From assembly GCA_051005695.1 (NCBI GenBank), contig JBPCJC010000097.1, positions 1 through 32,650 of the forward strand: DNA of 32,650 nucleotides. Direction: 5' to 3'. A program made the position numbers and the translations under genes. Numbering within the stretch: the stretch's first letter is position 1; each line of letters opens with the position of its first letter. This DNA comes from JACCTI01 sp051005695 (GTDB lineage Bacteria > Verrucomicrobiota > Verrucomicrobiia > Chthoniobacterales > UBA10450). Shown here in pieces: positions 24,613-31,940 of the stretch. The notes below the pieces were generated by a model. That model did not search any database, was not told the origin of the DNA, and worked only from the letters and a program-made list of their open reading frames with translations.

Positions 24613-25773
24613 CTAGGCCGCCGCGGCGGTGCCGGGTTCGGGAACGCCCACGCCTTCGTAGGTTTCGCGCACGATGTGGTCGACCACTTCGCGCATGTCG
24701 CGGGTTTTGGCCCAGACATCGAGCTGGCGATCGGCGCCGGTCCCTTCGCGCATGATTTTGTGGATGTGCTCGAGCTCACGCTGGCTCCCGAGTTCCTGTA
24801 ATTCCGCGCCGATGAATTCCAGCATCTCATTGAGCAAAGTGCGCGCGTCCATCTCCTGTTCACGCCCGAAGTCGATCAACTTGCCGTCGAGTCCGTAGCG
24901 CGCGGCGCGCCAGCGGTTCTCGTCAATCAGGCGTCGGCGATAAATCCGGAAGCTAAGGTTGTCCCGTTGCAGGCGGTGCAATTTCACGATGATCGCCTGG
25001 ATGACCGCGGCCAGCGCGATCGTGTCGTCGACGCGTGACTGCGCATCGCAGACCCGGATTTCCAGGGTGTCGAAAAATGGATGGAGCCGGATATCCCACC
25101 AGATTTTTTTCGCGTTATCGACGCAGTTGGTTTTGACCAAAAGCTTGCAGTAATCCTCGTACTCCGAGAGCCCCTCGAAGGCGTCGGGAATGCCGGTGCG
25201 CGGGAAGCGTTCGAAGACTTTCAGCCGGTAACCCTTGAACCCGGTATTGCGTCCAACCCAGAACGGCGAGTTGCAGGAAAGCGCGTACACGTGCGGTAGG
25301 AAATAGCGCGCCTGATTCATCACGTGGATCGCCATCTCGCGATTCGGAATGCCGACGTGAACGTGCAATCCGAAAATTAGATTGGCCCGCGCGACCTGCT
25401 GCATGTCTTTAACGATCGTCTCGTAGCGTTCGCCTTCGGTGATCCGTTGATCGTGCCAATGCGAAAACGGATGCGTCCCGGCGGAGGCGAATTTGGTTCC
25501 CCCGCGCGCCGCCAGTTCCGCCAGTTCGGTTCGTAGCCTAACGACTTGTTCGCGCGCCTCCGAGGCGGTGTGGCAAACATCGGTGCCGGTTTCGACGACC
25601 GATTGATGCATTTCCGGCTTTATCCGCTCCTGCATGACCACTTTGCCGTCGCCGAGGATTTGTTGAATGTGCGACTTGAGTTCCCGTGTCTCGGGATCGA
25701 CGATTTGAAACTCTTCCTCCACCCCGAGGGTGAAGACGTGGTCTTTCGGAATCACTCTAAGAACAAGCGCCAA
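24613..25773 (-). CDS. Carboxylate-amine ligase, GCS2/YbdK family
   Basis: The 386-residue protein starts at TTG 25773 or, less likely, GTG 25755. Family motifs: FTLGVEEEFQIVDPETREL at the N-terminus, PEMHQSVVETGTDVC, GTHPFSHW, FGLHVHVGIPNREMAI (metal and glutamate site), FWDIRLHP-like WWDIRLHPFFDTLEIRVCD, and DENRWRAARYGLDGKLID. YbdK/EgtA-type enzymes show weak gamma-glutamylcysteine synthetase activity; the real substrate is usually unknown. The CCTAACGA copy at 25778 gives AGGCGAG directly before the TTG, which may serve as ribosome binding site. The M29-like gene follows. The Glu-ligase plus peptidase neighbourhood might belong to one pathway, which is inference. Confidence 0.88.
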   Translation of the reverse strand: MALVLRVIPKDHVFTLGVEEEFQIVDPETRELKSHIQQILGDGKVVMQERIKPEMHQSVVETGTDVCHTASEAREQVVRLRTELAELAARGGTKFASAGTHPFSHWHDQRITEGERYETIVKDMQQVARANLIFGLHVHVGIPNREMAIHVMNQARYFLPHVYALSCNSPFWVGRNTGFKGYRLKVFERFPRTGIPDAFEGLSEYEDYCKLLVKTNCVDNAKKIWWDIRLHPFFDTLEIRVCDAQSRVDDTIALAAVIQAIIVKLHRLQRDNLSFRIYRRRLIDENRWRAARYGLDGKLIDFGREQEMDARTLLNEMLEFIGAELQELGSQRELEHIHKIMREGTGADRQLDVWAKTRDMREVVDHIVRETYEGVGVPEPGTAAAA

Positions 25774-25800
25774 CTCGCCTAACGACGCAAGTGTGCGCGC

Positions 25801-26886
25801 CTATTCGCGCTTTTCCACGCCGGGAATTTTGAAAACCTGATACGACCCGACGCGCATACTCTTCCCCTGGTTAAAGCGCGGCATGTTTTGAATCTGCGAC
25901 GCGGTCACGTAAAGCGCGCCGTCCGGTCCCCAGCTCATCGTGTCCGGCCAGCTCAACTTTTTGTCGGCGATCACCGGCGTGATTTGTTTCGTCGCCGGAT
26001 CAAAGCGAACGATCGCGTTTTGTTCGATTGCGGTCAGGTAAACGCTCCCATCAGGCGCTTCGAGCATGCCGTCGGGCGCGGGGGTTTGCGCCATGTTTTC
26101 CACTTTCGTAGCCAGATCCTTTTCCGAAAGTTTCGCGTCCTTCAGGTAATCTGTTTTGATCCGGTAAAGCGTGTGAGCGGTGAGCGCGTGGTAATAAAGC
26201 CAGCCATCTTTCGCATCGAGCGCGATCCCGTCGGATTGAATTTGCGGCGGCAACTTCTTCTCCGGATCGAGCAACTCCTTGCCGTCCACCGTCAGCTTCA
26301 CCCCAGACTCCGCGCTGGTGGATTTGTCGCCCTCGAGCACGCGCCGCGCTTTCCCGGTTTTCAAATCGACGACGACAATCGCGCCCTTCCCGGAATCGGT
26401 CAGGTAGGCGACATCCGCCGCGGTATCGATGCGGACATCGTTCAGATAACTCTTCGTGGGCGCGACGTCTTCAGGGAACGGAATCGTCTGCACCACCTGG
26501 TTCGTTTTCAGGTCGATCTTGATCAACTTCGGCCCGCCTTGGACGATCGCCTTCATCTTCGGCGCGGCCGGATCGACCACCCAAAGATTATCCTCCGCAT
26601 CCACGACCACGCTTTGCACACAGACAAAATGCGAGGCGGGCGCGCCCGCTTGGTTCCATTCCGCATTCGGAAACGGTTGCGGTTTCCCGTCGATAATTTC
26701 CGCGACCGAAATGGTGTGATCGTCCGACCAATCGGGAAAATTCACGAAGACGCGCCCGGTTTTCGAAACCGTCACACCGGTCACTTGCTGATCGGGAAAG
26801 CTCGCCACCTCCTGCAGTTCCGCGCCTGGCGCGAGCGCGAGAGCAGTTAGCAAAATGATCGGCGCGAAAAGAAAACTTCGATGCAT
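25801..26886 (-). CDS. Secreted Major Royal Jelly Protein/Yellow-family beta-propeller
   Basis: The 361-residue protein has a signal peptide (hydrophobic core FLFAPIILLTALALAPGA). The mature part begins QEVASFPDQQVTGVTVSKTGRVFVNFPDW, which fits the MRJP/Yellow family. Further matches are NLWVVDPAAPK, YLNDVRIDTAADVAYLTDSGKGAIVVVDLKTG, SDGIALDAKDGWLYYHALTAHTLYRI and WPDTMSWGPDGALYVTASQIQNMPRFN. The fold is a six-bladed propeller; insect members act in pigment metabolism, and bacterial homologues are uncharacterised. Periplasmic or extracellular location is predicted. It is separate from neighbours by 41 and 27 bases, in the same direction as both. Confidence 0.87.
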   Translation of the reverse strand: MHRSFLFAPIILLTALALAPGAELQEVASFPDQQVTGVTVSKTGRVFVNFPDWSDDHTISVAEIIDGKPQPFPNAEWNQAGAPASHFVCVQSVVVDAEDNLWVVDPAAPKMKAIVQGGPKLIKIDLKTNQVVQTIPFPEDVAPTKSYLNDVRIDTAADVAYLTDSGKGAIVVVDLKTGKARRVLEGDKSTSAESGVKLTVDGKELLDPEKKLPPQIQSDGIALDAKDGWLYYHALTAHTLYRIKTDYLKDAKLSEKDLATKVENMAQTPAPDGMLEAPDGSVYLTAIEQNAIVRFDPATKQITPVIADKKLSWPDTMSWGPDGALYVTASQIQNMPRFNQGKSMRVGSYQVFKIPGVEKRE

Positions 26887-26927
26887 GTCCCTGAATCGCA
26901 GCCGCGCGGCCTGCCGGATTGCGCCAG

Positions 26928-27392
26928 TTATGGTTTCGCGAAGAAGAAAAAGTCTAACGAGTAGTGGCCCGGGCCGAGGAGAATCAGGACCATCATGAGC
27001 AGCGCGAGATTGAGCGCGTATTCATTTCCCGGCGGATTATTGGTGATTAAATAGCCACCATCTTTGTGTCCAAAAATCACCGCGATCAGCATCGTAAAAC
27101 AGCAACCGAGCGCGGCGACGCGGGTGAACAACCCGGCAGCGATCAGCGCGCCCCCGAGCAGCTCGGTTAACATCGCCGCGCGCGCCTGCAACGCGGGCCA
27201 GGGAAAGCCGAGCGATTTCAACCAACCCGTGAAACCGCTGAGGTTACCCGGCCCGACAATTCCGAGTTTGCCAAGCCCGTGCACGACGAAACAAATCCCG
27301 AGAAACAACCGTAGAAAAAGCAGCGCGCCGTGCAGAAACCAGGGATCGGAGTAGGAGAAAAAATTGGCGAAGCTCACCGTGTCAGTCGACAC
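26928..27392 (-). CDS. DoxX-family membrane protein
   Basis: I use the GTG at 27392 (VSTDTVSFANFFSYSDPWFL), giving 154 residues; a second GTG at 27377 is also possible, and the upstream frame is Arg-rich and overlaps the divergent FecR-domain gene. Four membrane helices are visible. The DoxX pattern includes FLRLFLGICFVVHGLGKLG, LGFPWPALQARAAMLTELLGGALIAAGLFTRVAALG and ALNLALLMMVLILLGPGHYSLD. DoxX proteins are linked to redox or thiol stress and quinone reactions, but this member's role is unknown. A TCTAACGA motif variant lies near the 3' end (26953). Confidence 0.83.
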   Translation of the reverse strand: MSTDTVSFANFFSYSDPWFLHGALLFLRLFLGICFVVHGLGKLGIVGPGNLSGFTGWLKSLGFPWPALQARAAMLTELLGGALIAAGLFTRVAALGCCFTMLIAVIFGHKDGGYLITNNPPGNEYALNLALLMMVLILLGPGHYSLDFFFFAKP

Positions 27393-27483
27393 GATGCGAC
27401 CGCCGCGGTCGAGGACTTTTGGCTCGACAGCGCGCTCTGCGCGGGACACTCTGGACTCGTTAGGCGCGCGCGGAGTTCGATTC

Positions 27484-28395
27484 GTGAACCTTCCCAAAAA
27501 TCTCGCCAGCTTGCTCGTCGCGGGCTTTGCCTTCAGCGCGACCATCTCCCTGCCGGCGGCGCAAAAAGACGCCCGGGTAACGCAAATTGTTCATGAAGTA
27601 AAACTACTTCAGAGCACAGCCGATCCACGGGCCGCGAAGGTCAACGATCGCGTCGCCGAAGACACCGCGGTGCGCACTGGCGACAAATCGCGCTCCGAGC
27701 TCACCTTCGCCGATCTCACGATCACCCGCCTGGGCGCGAACACGATTTACAGCTACAACCGCGGCGGCCGCAGCGTCGATCTCGACGGCGGTTCGATTCT
27801 CCTGCGAGTGCCGAAGGAATCCGGTGGCGCAAGCATCAAGGCCAGCGCGGTCAGCGTTGCGGTCACCGGCACGACCCTGATTCTGGAAGCGAGTCGCGGC
27901 GGTCGGAGCAAATTGCTCGTCCTCGAAGGCAGCGCGCAGCTCTCGTTAGTCAAACATCCGGCGCAACGTCGCAGCGTGCAGGGCGGGCAGATGCTCGATG
28001 TTCCCGCGGGCGCGACCACTCTGCCCTTGCCGGTGAGCATCGATCTCCGGCGCGCACTGCGAGAGCATCCGCTGCTGGTGAATTTTCCGCCGCTTCCGAG
28101 CCAGGACTTGATTCTTGCCGCCGCCGACGGACAAGCCGCGCCTAACGAGCCGGTGTATCAAGGGCAACCGGTGGCGGGCCAGCCCGTGGGAATCTTTCCC
28201 GGGGTGATTTTGCCGCCGCTATTATTAAGCGGCGGTCACGGCAACATCGGGCGACCGCCGAGCCCGAACACTCCCGGGAACTCCGACAACGCCGGGCACG
28301 GCAAAGGCGATACCCGTAATCCGCCGGGCTCCATCAAGCGGCCGCCGTCGCGCGGCAAAAAACCGCCGCCAACCAACGCGCCAAGCATTCGTTAG
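27484..28395 (+). CDS. Secreted FecR-domain protein with Pro/Gly-rich tail
   Basis: The GTG at 27484 is preferred: GGAG lies eight bases upstream and the product (303 residues) then begins with a signal peptide (NLPKNLASLLVAGFAFSATISLPAAQ). A FecR-type beta-helical domain follows: VNDRVAEDTAVRTGDKSRSELTFADLTITRLGANTIYSY, then GGSILLRVPKESGGASIKASAVSVAVTGTTLILE and LLVLEGSAQLSL. The C-terminal 90 residues are low-complexity, rich in Pro, Gly and Asn. Unlike classical FecR there is no N-terminal cytoplasmic anti-sigma region, so it is probably periplasmic or surface-exposed. It is divergent from doxX. CCTAACGA copies are at 28141 (APNE) and at the TAG stop (28389). Confidence 0.83.
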   Translation: MNLPKNLASLLVAGFAFSATISLPAAQKDARVTQIVHEVKLLQSTADPRAAKVNDRVAEDTAVRTGDKSRSELTFADLTITRLGANTIYSYNRGGRSVDLDGGSILLRVPKESGGASIKASAVSVAVTGTTLILEASRGGRSKLLVLEGSAQLSLVKHPAQRRSVQGGQMLDVPAGATTLPLPVSIDLRRALREHPLLVNFPPLPSQDLILAAADGQAAPNEPVYQGQPVAGQPVGIFPGVILPPLLLSGGHGNIGRPPSPNTPGNSDNAGHGKGDTRNPPGSIKRPPSRGKKPPPTNAPSIR

Positions 28396-28424
28396 GCGGT
28401 CCGGTTACGGTTTGGGCCTAACGA
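28389..28424 (+). terminator. Inverted pair of the dispersed motif downstream of the FecR-domain gene
   Basis: TCGTTAGGC (28389-28397) and GCCTAACGA (28416-28424) are perfect 9-base inverted repeats separated by 18 bases, starting at the FecR-gene stop codon. No strong T-tract follows, so classical rho-independent termination is uncertain. In Neisseria and Haemophilus, inverted pairs of uptake sequences at gene ends often serve as terminators; the same may hold here. Confidence 0.5.
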
Positions 28425-28531
28425 CTCCTGCAGCGAATGAGCTCGGGGATAGCCGCTGGAAAGACGAGGGCGGTTCTGTGTCCGAAAGTGTTCCGGAGAT
28501 GCAGAGCACGTGGCAGATGCGATAGAAAAGC

Positions 28532-29815
28532 GTGCGACTGCGTCGGAAATCGGAACCTTCATGGCCAACTCTTCTCGGCGCGGCCGCGCTCAGCGGTTTC
28601 GGCACGCTCTTCATCGCACGCAATTTTTTCCCGACGGAAAAAAAGGTGCGCCACGAAATCTTCACCGATTACGCGGTCGGTGACGGCGAATTCATCCGCA
28701 CCATTGGTCATCTTCTAGGACCGCCGTTATTAAAAGGAAACAAGGTCACGGTCTTCGAAAATGGCGACGAAATTTTCCCGGCTCTGCTCGGCGCGATTCG
28801 TTCGGCCAAGCAGACCATTTGTTTCGAAAATTTTCTCTGGCACGAAGGCGAAATTTCCGACGCCTTCGCGGAGGCGCTAGCGGAGCGCGCGGCCGCCGGG
28901 GTGAAGGTTCATTTCCTGCAGGACGCCTTCGGCTGCGACCATCTCCACGGGCGCGCGATGAATCTGCTTCGGCGCTCAAAAGTGGAGCTGGAGATTTTTC
29001 GTTTTCTTAAGCTGACGATCAATTACCGCACCCATCGCAAGCTCTTGGTGATCGACGGCCGGACCGGTTACATCGGCGGGACTGGGATCGCCGATGAGTG
29101 GAAAGGCGACGGACAGACGCGCGGTTACTGGCGCGATTCGCATTATAAACTCGAAGGCCCGGCGGTCGCGCAAATGCAGCAGGCGTTTATGGATAACTGG
29201 CTGCAAACCCGCATCGTCCTGTTGCATGGTGACGAATATTTTCCGGCGCTGGAAAAGGCCGGCGAGGACATGTGCCAGGTCTTCAAGAGTTCCGCCGGCG
29301 AAGGCTCGGACAGCGCGCGCCTGATGCTCCTGATTTCGATCGCGGCCGCGCGCAAAAGCATTCGCATCGGCAACGCCTATTTCATTCCGGACGCCTTATG
29401 CCTGCAGACGCTGATCGACGCCTGCGAGCGTGGCGTGCAGGTGGAAATCATCACCCCCGGTTTCGATACCGACGCCCAACTGGTCCGCGCCGTCGGCAAA
29501 ACTCGCTGGCGGAAACTACTCGAAGCCGGCGCGCGCTTCTACGAGTACCAGCCCGGGCGTTTTCATTGTAAATATCTCCTGGTCGACGACGTCTGGGCCT
29601 CGGTCGGTTCGGCTAATCTCGACAATCGTTCGCTCTCGCTGAATGAAGAGGCGAACCTGAACGTGCTCGACGAAAAATTCGTCAAAGCGCACACCCAGGT
29701 TTTTGAGCAGGACAAAAGCCGCTCGCGCGAAATCACGCTCGACGATTGGCGGGCGCGGCCGTGGCAGGACAAACTGAAGGGCCGACTGGCCTCGGTCTTT
29801 CGCGCGCAAATGTAA
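28532..29815 (+). CDS. clsB: Cardiolipin synthase B-like phospholipase D family protein
   Basis: The 427-residue protein (GTG at 28532, weak ribosome binding site) has one short N-terminal hydrophobic segment and two intact HKD motifs: His168/Lys170/Asp175 (THRKLLVIDGRTGYIGG) and His345/Lys347/Asp352 (FHCKYLLVDDVWASVGSANLDNRS). GNKVTVFENGDEIFPALLGAI is the usual lead-in to domain 1. Cls enzymes make cardiolipin from phosphatidylglycerol (with PG or PE) at the inner membrane. An EEP-family gene follows after six bases, matching the E. coli ybhP-clsB neighbourhood; this is why clsB is preferred over clsA/clsC. It differs from the paralogue at 16837, whose first HKD is altered. Confidence 0.88.
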   Translation: MRLRRKSEPSWPTLLGAAALSGFGTLFIARNFFPTEKKVRHEIFTDYAVGDGEFIRTIGHLLGPPLLKGNKVTVFENGDEIFPALLGAIRSAKQTICFENFLWHEGEISDAFAEALAERAAAGVKVHFLQDAFGCDHLHGRAMNLLRRSKVELEIFRFLKLTINYRTHRKLLVIDGRTGYIGGTGIADEWKGDGQTRGYWRDSHYKLEGPAVAQMQQAFMDNWLQTRIVLLHGDEYFPALEKAGEDMCQVFKSSAGEGSDSARLMLLISIAAARKSIRIGNAYFIPDALCLQTLIDACERGVQVEIITPGFDTDAQLVRAVGKTRWRKLLEAGARFYEYQPGRFHCKYLLVDDVWASVGSANLDNRSLSLNEEANLNVLDEKFVKAHTQVFEQDKSRSREITLDDWRARPWQDKLKGRLASVFRAQM

Positions 29816-29821
29816 TCGGCC

Positions 29822-30541
29822 TTGCGCGTCGCCACCTACAACGTGCATGGCTGTGTCGGGCTCGATCGTCGCCGCTCGGAAACCCGGATCGCGGAAGTCA
29901 TCGCCGACCTCTCGTTAGACCTGATCGGCCTACAGGAACTGGATCTCGGGCGGAAGCGTTCCGCGGGCGCGGAGCAGGCGCGGCTGATCGCGGAGCAGCT
30001 TGGCTGGCACCATCTTTTTCAACCGGCCATGCGCCGCGCGGACGAGCAGTACGGCAACGCGATCATTAGCCGATATCCCCTGACCTTGCGCGCCGCGATC
30101 GTCCTACCAGGCGAAGGCAGTTGGTATTGTCGCGAAACTCGTGTCGCCCTTTGGGCGAGCGCGCAAACCCCGGCCGGTCCGGTGCATGTCGGGAACACGC
30201 ACTTCGGGCTGGGACGGGCGGAGCGTTTTTTGCAGGCGCGGGCGCTGACCGATTTCGTGAGCGCGCAGCCGGCGGCGGAGCCGTTGCTCTTGTTAGGCGA
30301 TTTCAACAGCCGCCGCCGGTCGCGCGCTCTCGATCTTCTCCGCACAAAACTGCGCGATCTGCGCACCCTTCTGCCCGCGGCCGGGCCGTGTCGCACCTTT
30401 CCGACGAGGTGGCCGACGCTGGCGGTCGATCACATTTTTGTGAATGCCGCGTTGCGGCCGGTGAGCATTTCGGTCGCACGCAGTTCGCTGGCGCGCGTCG
30501 CGTCCGATCACTTTCCGCTGGTCGCCGAATTGGCACTCTAA
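29822..30541 (+). CDS. Endonuclease/exonuclease/phosphatase family protein, YbhP-like
   Basis: The TTG at 29822 gives 239 residues and begins LRVATYNVHGCVGLDRRRS, the standard start of this family. Metal and catalytic motifs of the EEP fold are present: NVHG, the acidic QELDLG (about 38-43), HVGNTHFGLG, the GDFNSRR loop (about 159-165), VDHIFVN, and the C-terminal SDHFPLVAEL. Members cleave phosphodiester bonds in nucleic acids, phospholipids or sugar phosphates; those next to cardiolipin synthases (E. coli YbhP) are uncharacterised. The six-base gap to clsB suggests co-transcription and a membrane-lipid role. Start choice is supported by homology rather than by a ribosome binding site. Confidence 0.87.
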   Translation: MRVATYNVHGCVGLDRRRSETRIAEVIADLSLDLIGLQELDLGRKRSAGAEQARLIAEQLGWHHLFQPAMRRADEQYGNAIISRYPLTLRAAIVLPGEGSWYCRETRVALWASAQTPAGPVHVGNTHFGLGRAERFLQARALTDFVSAQPAAEPLLLLGDFNSRRRSRALDLLRTKLRDLRTLLPAAGPCRTFPTRWPTLAVDHIFVNAALRPVSISVARSSLARVASDHFPLVAELAL

Positions 30542-30550
30542 AGACCGGCG

Positions 30551-30590
30551 CAAAAAAAGAAGCGGCGGCGACCCCACCGTCGCCGCCGCT
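30551..30590 (-). terminator. Rho-independent terminator of the Spy-like gene
   Basis: AGCGGCGGCGAC (30561-30572) and GTCGCCGCCGCT (30579-30590) make a perfect 12-bp, GC-rich stem with a six-base loop. On the minus strand the stem is followed by TTCTTTTTTTG (30551-30560), a proper T-tract. It begins 25 bases after the stop of the minus-strand Spy-like gene. It could also stop plus-strand transcription from clsB-ybhP, though the T-tract on that side is poor. Confidence 0.93.
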
Positions 30591-30614
30591 ATTTAACCTC
30601 CCAGTAAAGGGTGC

Positions 30615-30995
30615 TTACTCCGCGCGCGCGTCGTGCATCTCCTTCGCCGCATTCATCATGTCTTCATGCGCTTTCTTGATCGCATCGAATTTGGCCTGCT
30701 GTTGCGCATTCAGGAGCGGGCGGATCTGTGCGCTGGTGCTTTCGATGATCGCGCGCATCTTCTCCATGGCCTCGCGATGGATCGCCTGGATTTGCGGTTT
30801 CGCCTGGTTAACGATTGGCGAGACCTTGGCCTGTTGGTCAGGCGTGAGGTCGAGTTCCTTGGTCAGATGCTCGAGCGGGTTGCCATGCATCCCATGCATT
30901 CCGTGGCCGCCATGTTCACCTTCGTGGGCGAAGACGCCAACAGTGCTGAGCGCGAGGGCGCTTCCGATAGAGAGGACAATTAATTTACGTGTCAT
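30615..30995 (-). CDS. Spy/CpxP-like LTXXQ periplasmic protein with His-rich N-terminus
   Basis: From the ATG at 30995 the product has 126 residues. A signal peptide (KLIVLSIGSALALSTVGVFA) is followed by a His/Gly/Met cluster (HEGEHGGHGMHGMHG) that may bind metal. The rest is helical, with two LTXXQ-type motifs: ELDLTPDQQAKV at about 47-58 and IRPLLNAQQQAKFDAI at about 90. Spy/CpxP proteins are ATP-independent periplasmic chaperones or envelope-stress sensors. The gene diverges from the ECF sigma operon and carries the same promoter-like box (31053-31081). It ends in a strong terminator. No Shine-Dalgarno sequence is obvious. Confidence 0.86.
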   Translation of the reverse strand: MTRKLIVLSIGSALALSTVGVFAHEGEHGGHGMHGMHGNPLEHLTKELDLTPDQQAKVSPIVNQAKPQIQAIHREAMEKMRAIIESTSAQIRPLLNAQQQAKFDAIKKAHEDMMNAAKEMHDARAE

Positions 30996-31052
30996 AGTTG
31001 TGTGATTTGTTTGTTTGGTTAGGCGCAAAATAGTGATGCGCTTCTGTCATCA

Positions 31053-31081
31053 ATGACCGCCGCGCGCGGCGATTGGTTACA
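31053..31081 (-). promoter_or_regulatory. Candidate ECF-sigma promoter for the Spy-like gene
   Basis: On the minus strand TGTAACC (31081-31075) is followed after exactly 16 bases by GGTCAT (31058-31053). This is identical in sequence and spacing to the box before the ECF sigma gene. GTAAC-type -35 and GTC-containing -10 elements are known for several ECF groups. Transcription would start about 50 bases before the ATG at 30995. Confidence 0.68.
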
Positions 31082-31225
31082 AAAAAAAATTCGCCGATCG
31101 TGGCGCGCGCTCATTGATAGGCTAGGACCGCGTGCACCGAGATGTGCAGCAGCCGGCGCAGTGGAATCCAGACCCCGGCGATTCGACCAACAAGTCCGCG
31201 CAGTCTAACGACTGTAGTTGTGACG

Positions 31226-31254
31226 ATGACTGCGTGCCGCGGCTCCCGGTTACA
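31226..31254 (-). promoter_or_regulatory. Third copy of the candidate ECF-sigma promoter box
   Basis: TGTAACC (31254-31248) is followed after 16 bases by AGTCAT (31231-31226), one mismatch from the other two boxes. It points toward the Spy-like gene but is about 230 bases from it. It could be a second promoter for that gene, or drive a short transcript ending at the T-tract at 31081-31089. Confidence 0.5.
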
Positions 31255-31281
31255 GAAAAATTATCCGCGCGCAGAAAAAAT

Positions 31282-31310
31282 TGTAACCTGAGCCCGCCCT
31301 TCCCGGTCAT
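31282..31310 (+). promoter_or_regulatory. Candidate autoregulatory promoter of the ECF sigma operon
   Basis: TGTAACC (31282-31288), 16 bases, then GGTCAT (31305-31310), about 20 bases before the GTG at 31332. The same box in the same spacing precedes the divergent Spy-like gene. ECF sigma factors commonly transcribe their own operon, which is the basis for this assignment. Confidence 0.68.
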
Positions 31311-31331
31311 CTCGGATAGTGTGGACGCATT

Positions 31332-31940
31332 GTGGAGCGGATGGCTGATGATCTCGATGTGGCCGGCCTGGTGGCGCGCGCGTTATGCGGCGAGGACGAG
31401 GCGGCGCGCGCCCTCGTGCAGCATCTTTATCCGCTGGTGGCTAAACTGGTGCGCTCGCATCGACCGCCGCGCGCGGCCGAGGAAGACCTTTGCCAGATGA
31501 TTTTCATTAAAATTTTCCAAAAACTTTCGCGGTATTCCGGGACGGTGCCGCTGGAGCATTGGGTCTCGCGGATTGCGGTCAACACCTGCCTGAACCAGAT
31601 CGCGGCGGAGAAGGCGCGCCCGGAATTGCGTCGCGCCGACCTGAGCGAGGAACAGGACGCGCTCCTCGATAACCTGAACACTTCCGCGGCGGAACTCGCG
31701 CCTAACGAGAGGTTAATCGCGCGCGATCTGCTGGCGCATTTGCTCGACGCGCTCAAGCCGGCCGAGCGTTTGATTATTGACCTGATGTACCTGCAGGAAA
31801 AATCAGTCGCGGAAATCCGCCGCGAGACCGGCTGGAGCGCGCCGCTGGTGAAAGTGCGCGCCTTCCGCGCCCGGCAAAAATTAAAGGAACAACTCGCGCG
31901 CCTGGAGCAAAAGGAGAATCATGGAATCCGTGGACGTTAA
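31332..31940 (+). CDS. ECF-type RNA polymerase sigma factor
   Basis: The 202-residue protein (GTG 31332; ATG 31341 in the same frame would remove three residues) has sigma region 2 at about 15-95 (LVQHLYPLVAKLVRSH, EEDLCQMIFIKIFQKLSRY, PLEHWVSRIAVNTCLNQI). A linker with NTSAAELAPNERLIARDLL follows. Region 4 is at about 135-190, with helix-turn-helix KSVAEIRRETGWSAPLVKVRAFRARQKL. Region 3 is absent, as in group IV sigma factors. The next gene starts inside its last 20 bases. A CCTAACGA copy at 31701 encodes PNE in the linker. It probably reads the three TGTAACC-N16-(G/A)GTCAT boxes upstream. Confidence 0.93.
   Translation: MERMADDLDVAGLVARALCGEDEAARALVQHLYPLVAKLVRSHRPPRAAEEDLCQMIFIKIFQKLSRYSGTVPLEHWVSRIAVNTCLNQIAAEKARPELRRADLSEEQDALLDNLNTSAAELAPNERLIARDLLAHLLDALKPAERLIIDLMYLQEKSVAEIRRETGWSAPLVKVRAFRARQKLKEQLARLEQKENHGIRGR

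Noticed and set aside
23325..24755. 476-residue plus-strand frame across the hairpin repeat and opposite the M29-like gene
   Set aside because: It begins inside the repeat and then mirrors the real minus-strand gene; no domain pattern.
25888..26850. 320-residue plus-strand frame opposite the Yellow/MRJP gene
   Set aside because: Arg/His/Asp-rich shadow; the minus strand has a signal peptide and family motifs.
27380..27393. GTGTC/GACAC inverted repeat near the doxX start as an operator
   Set aside because: Only five base pairs per arm in a GC-rich region; too short to claim.
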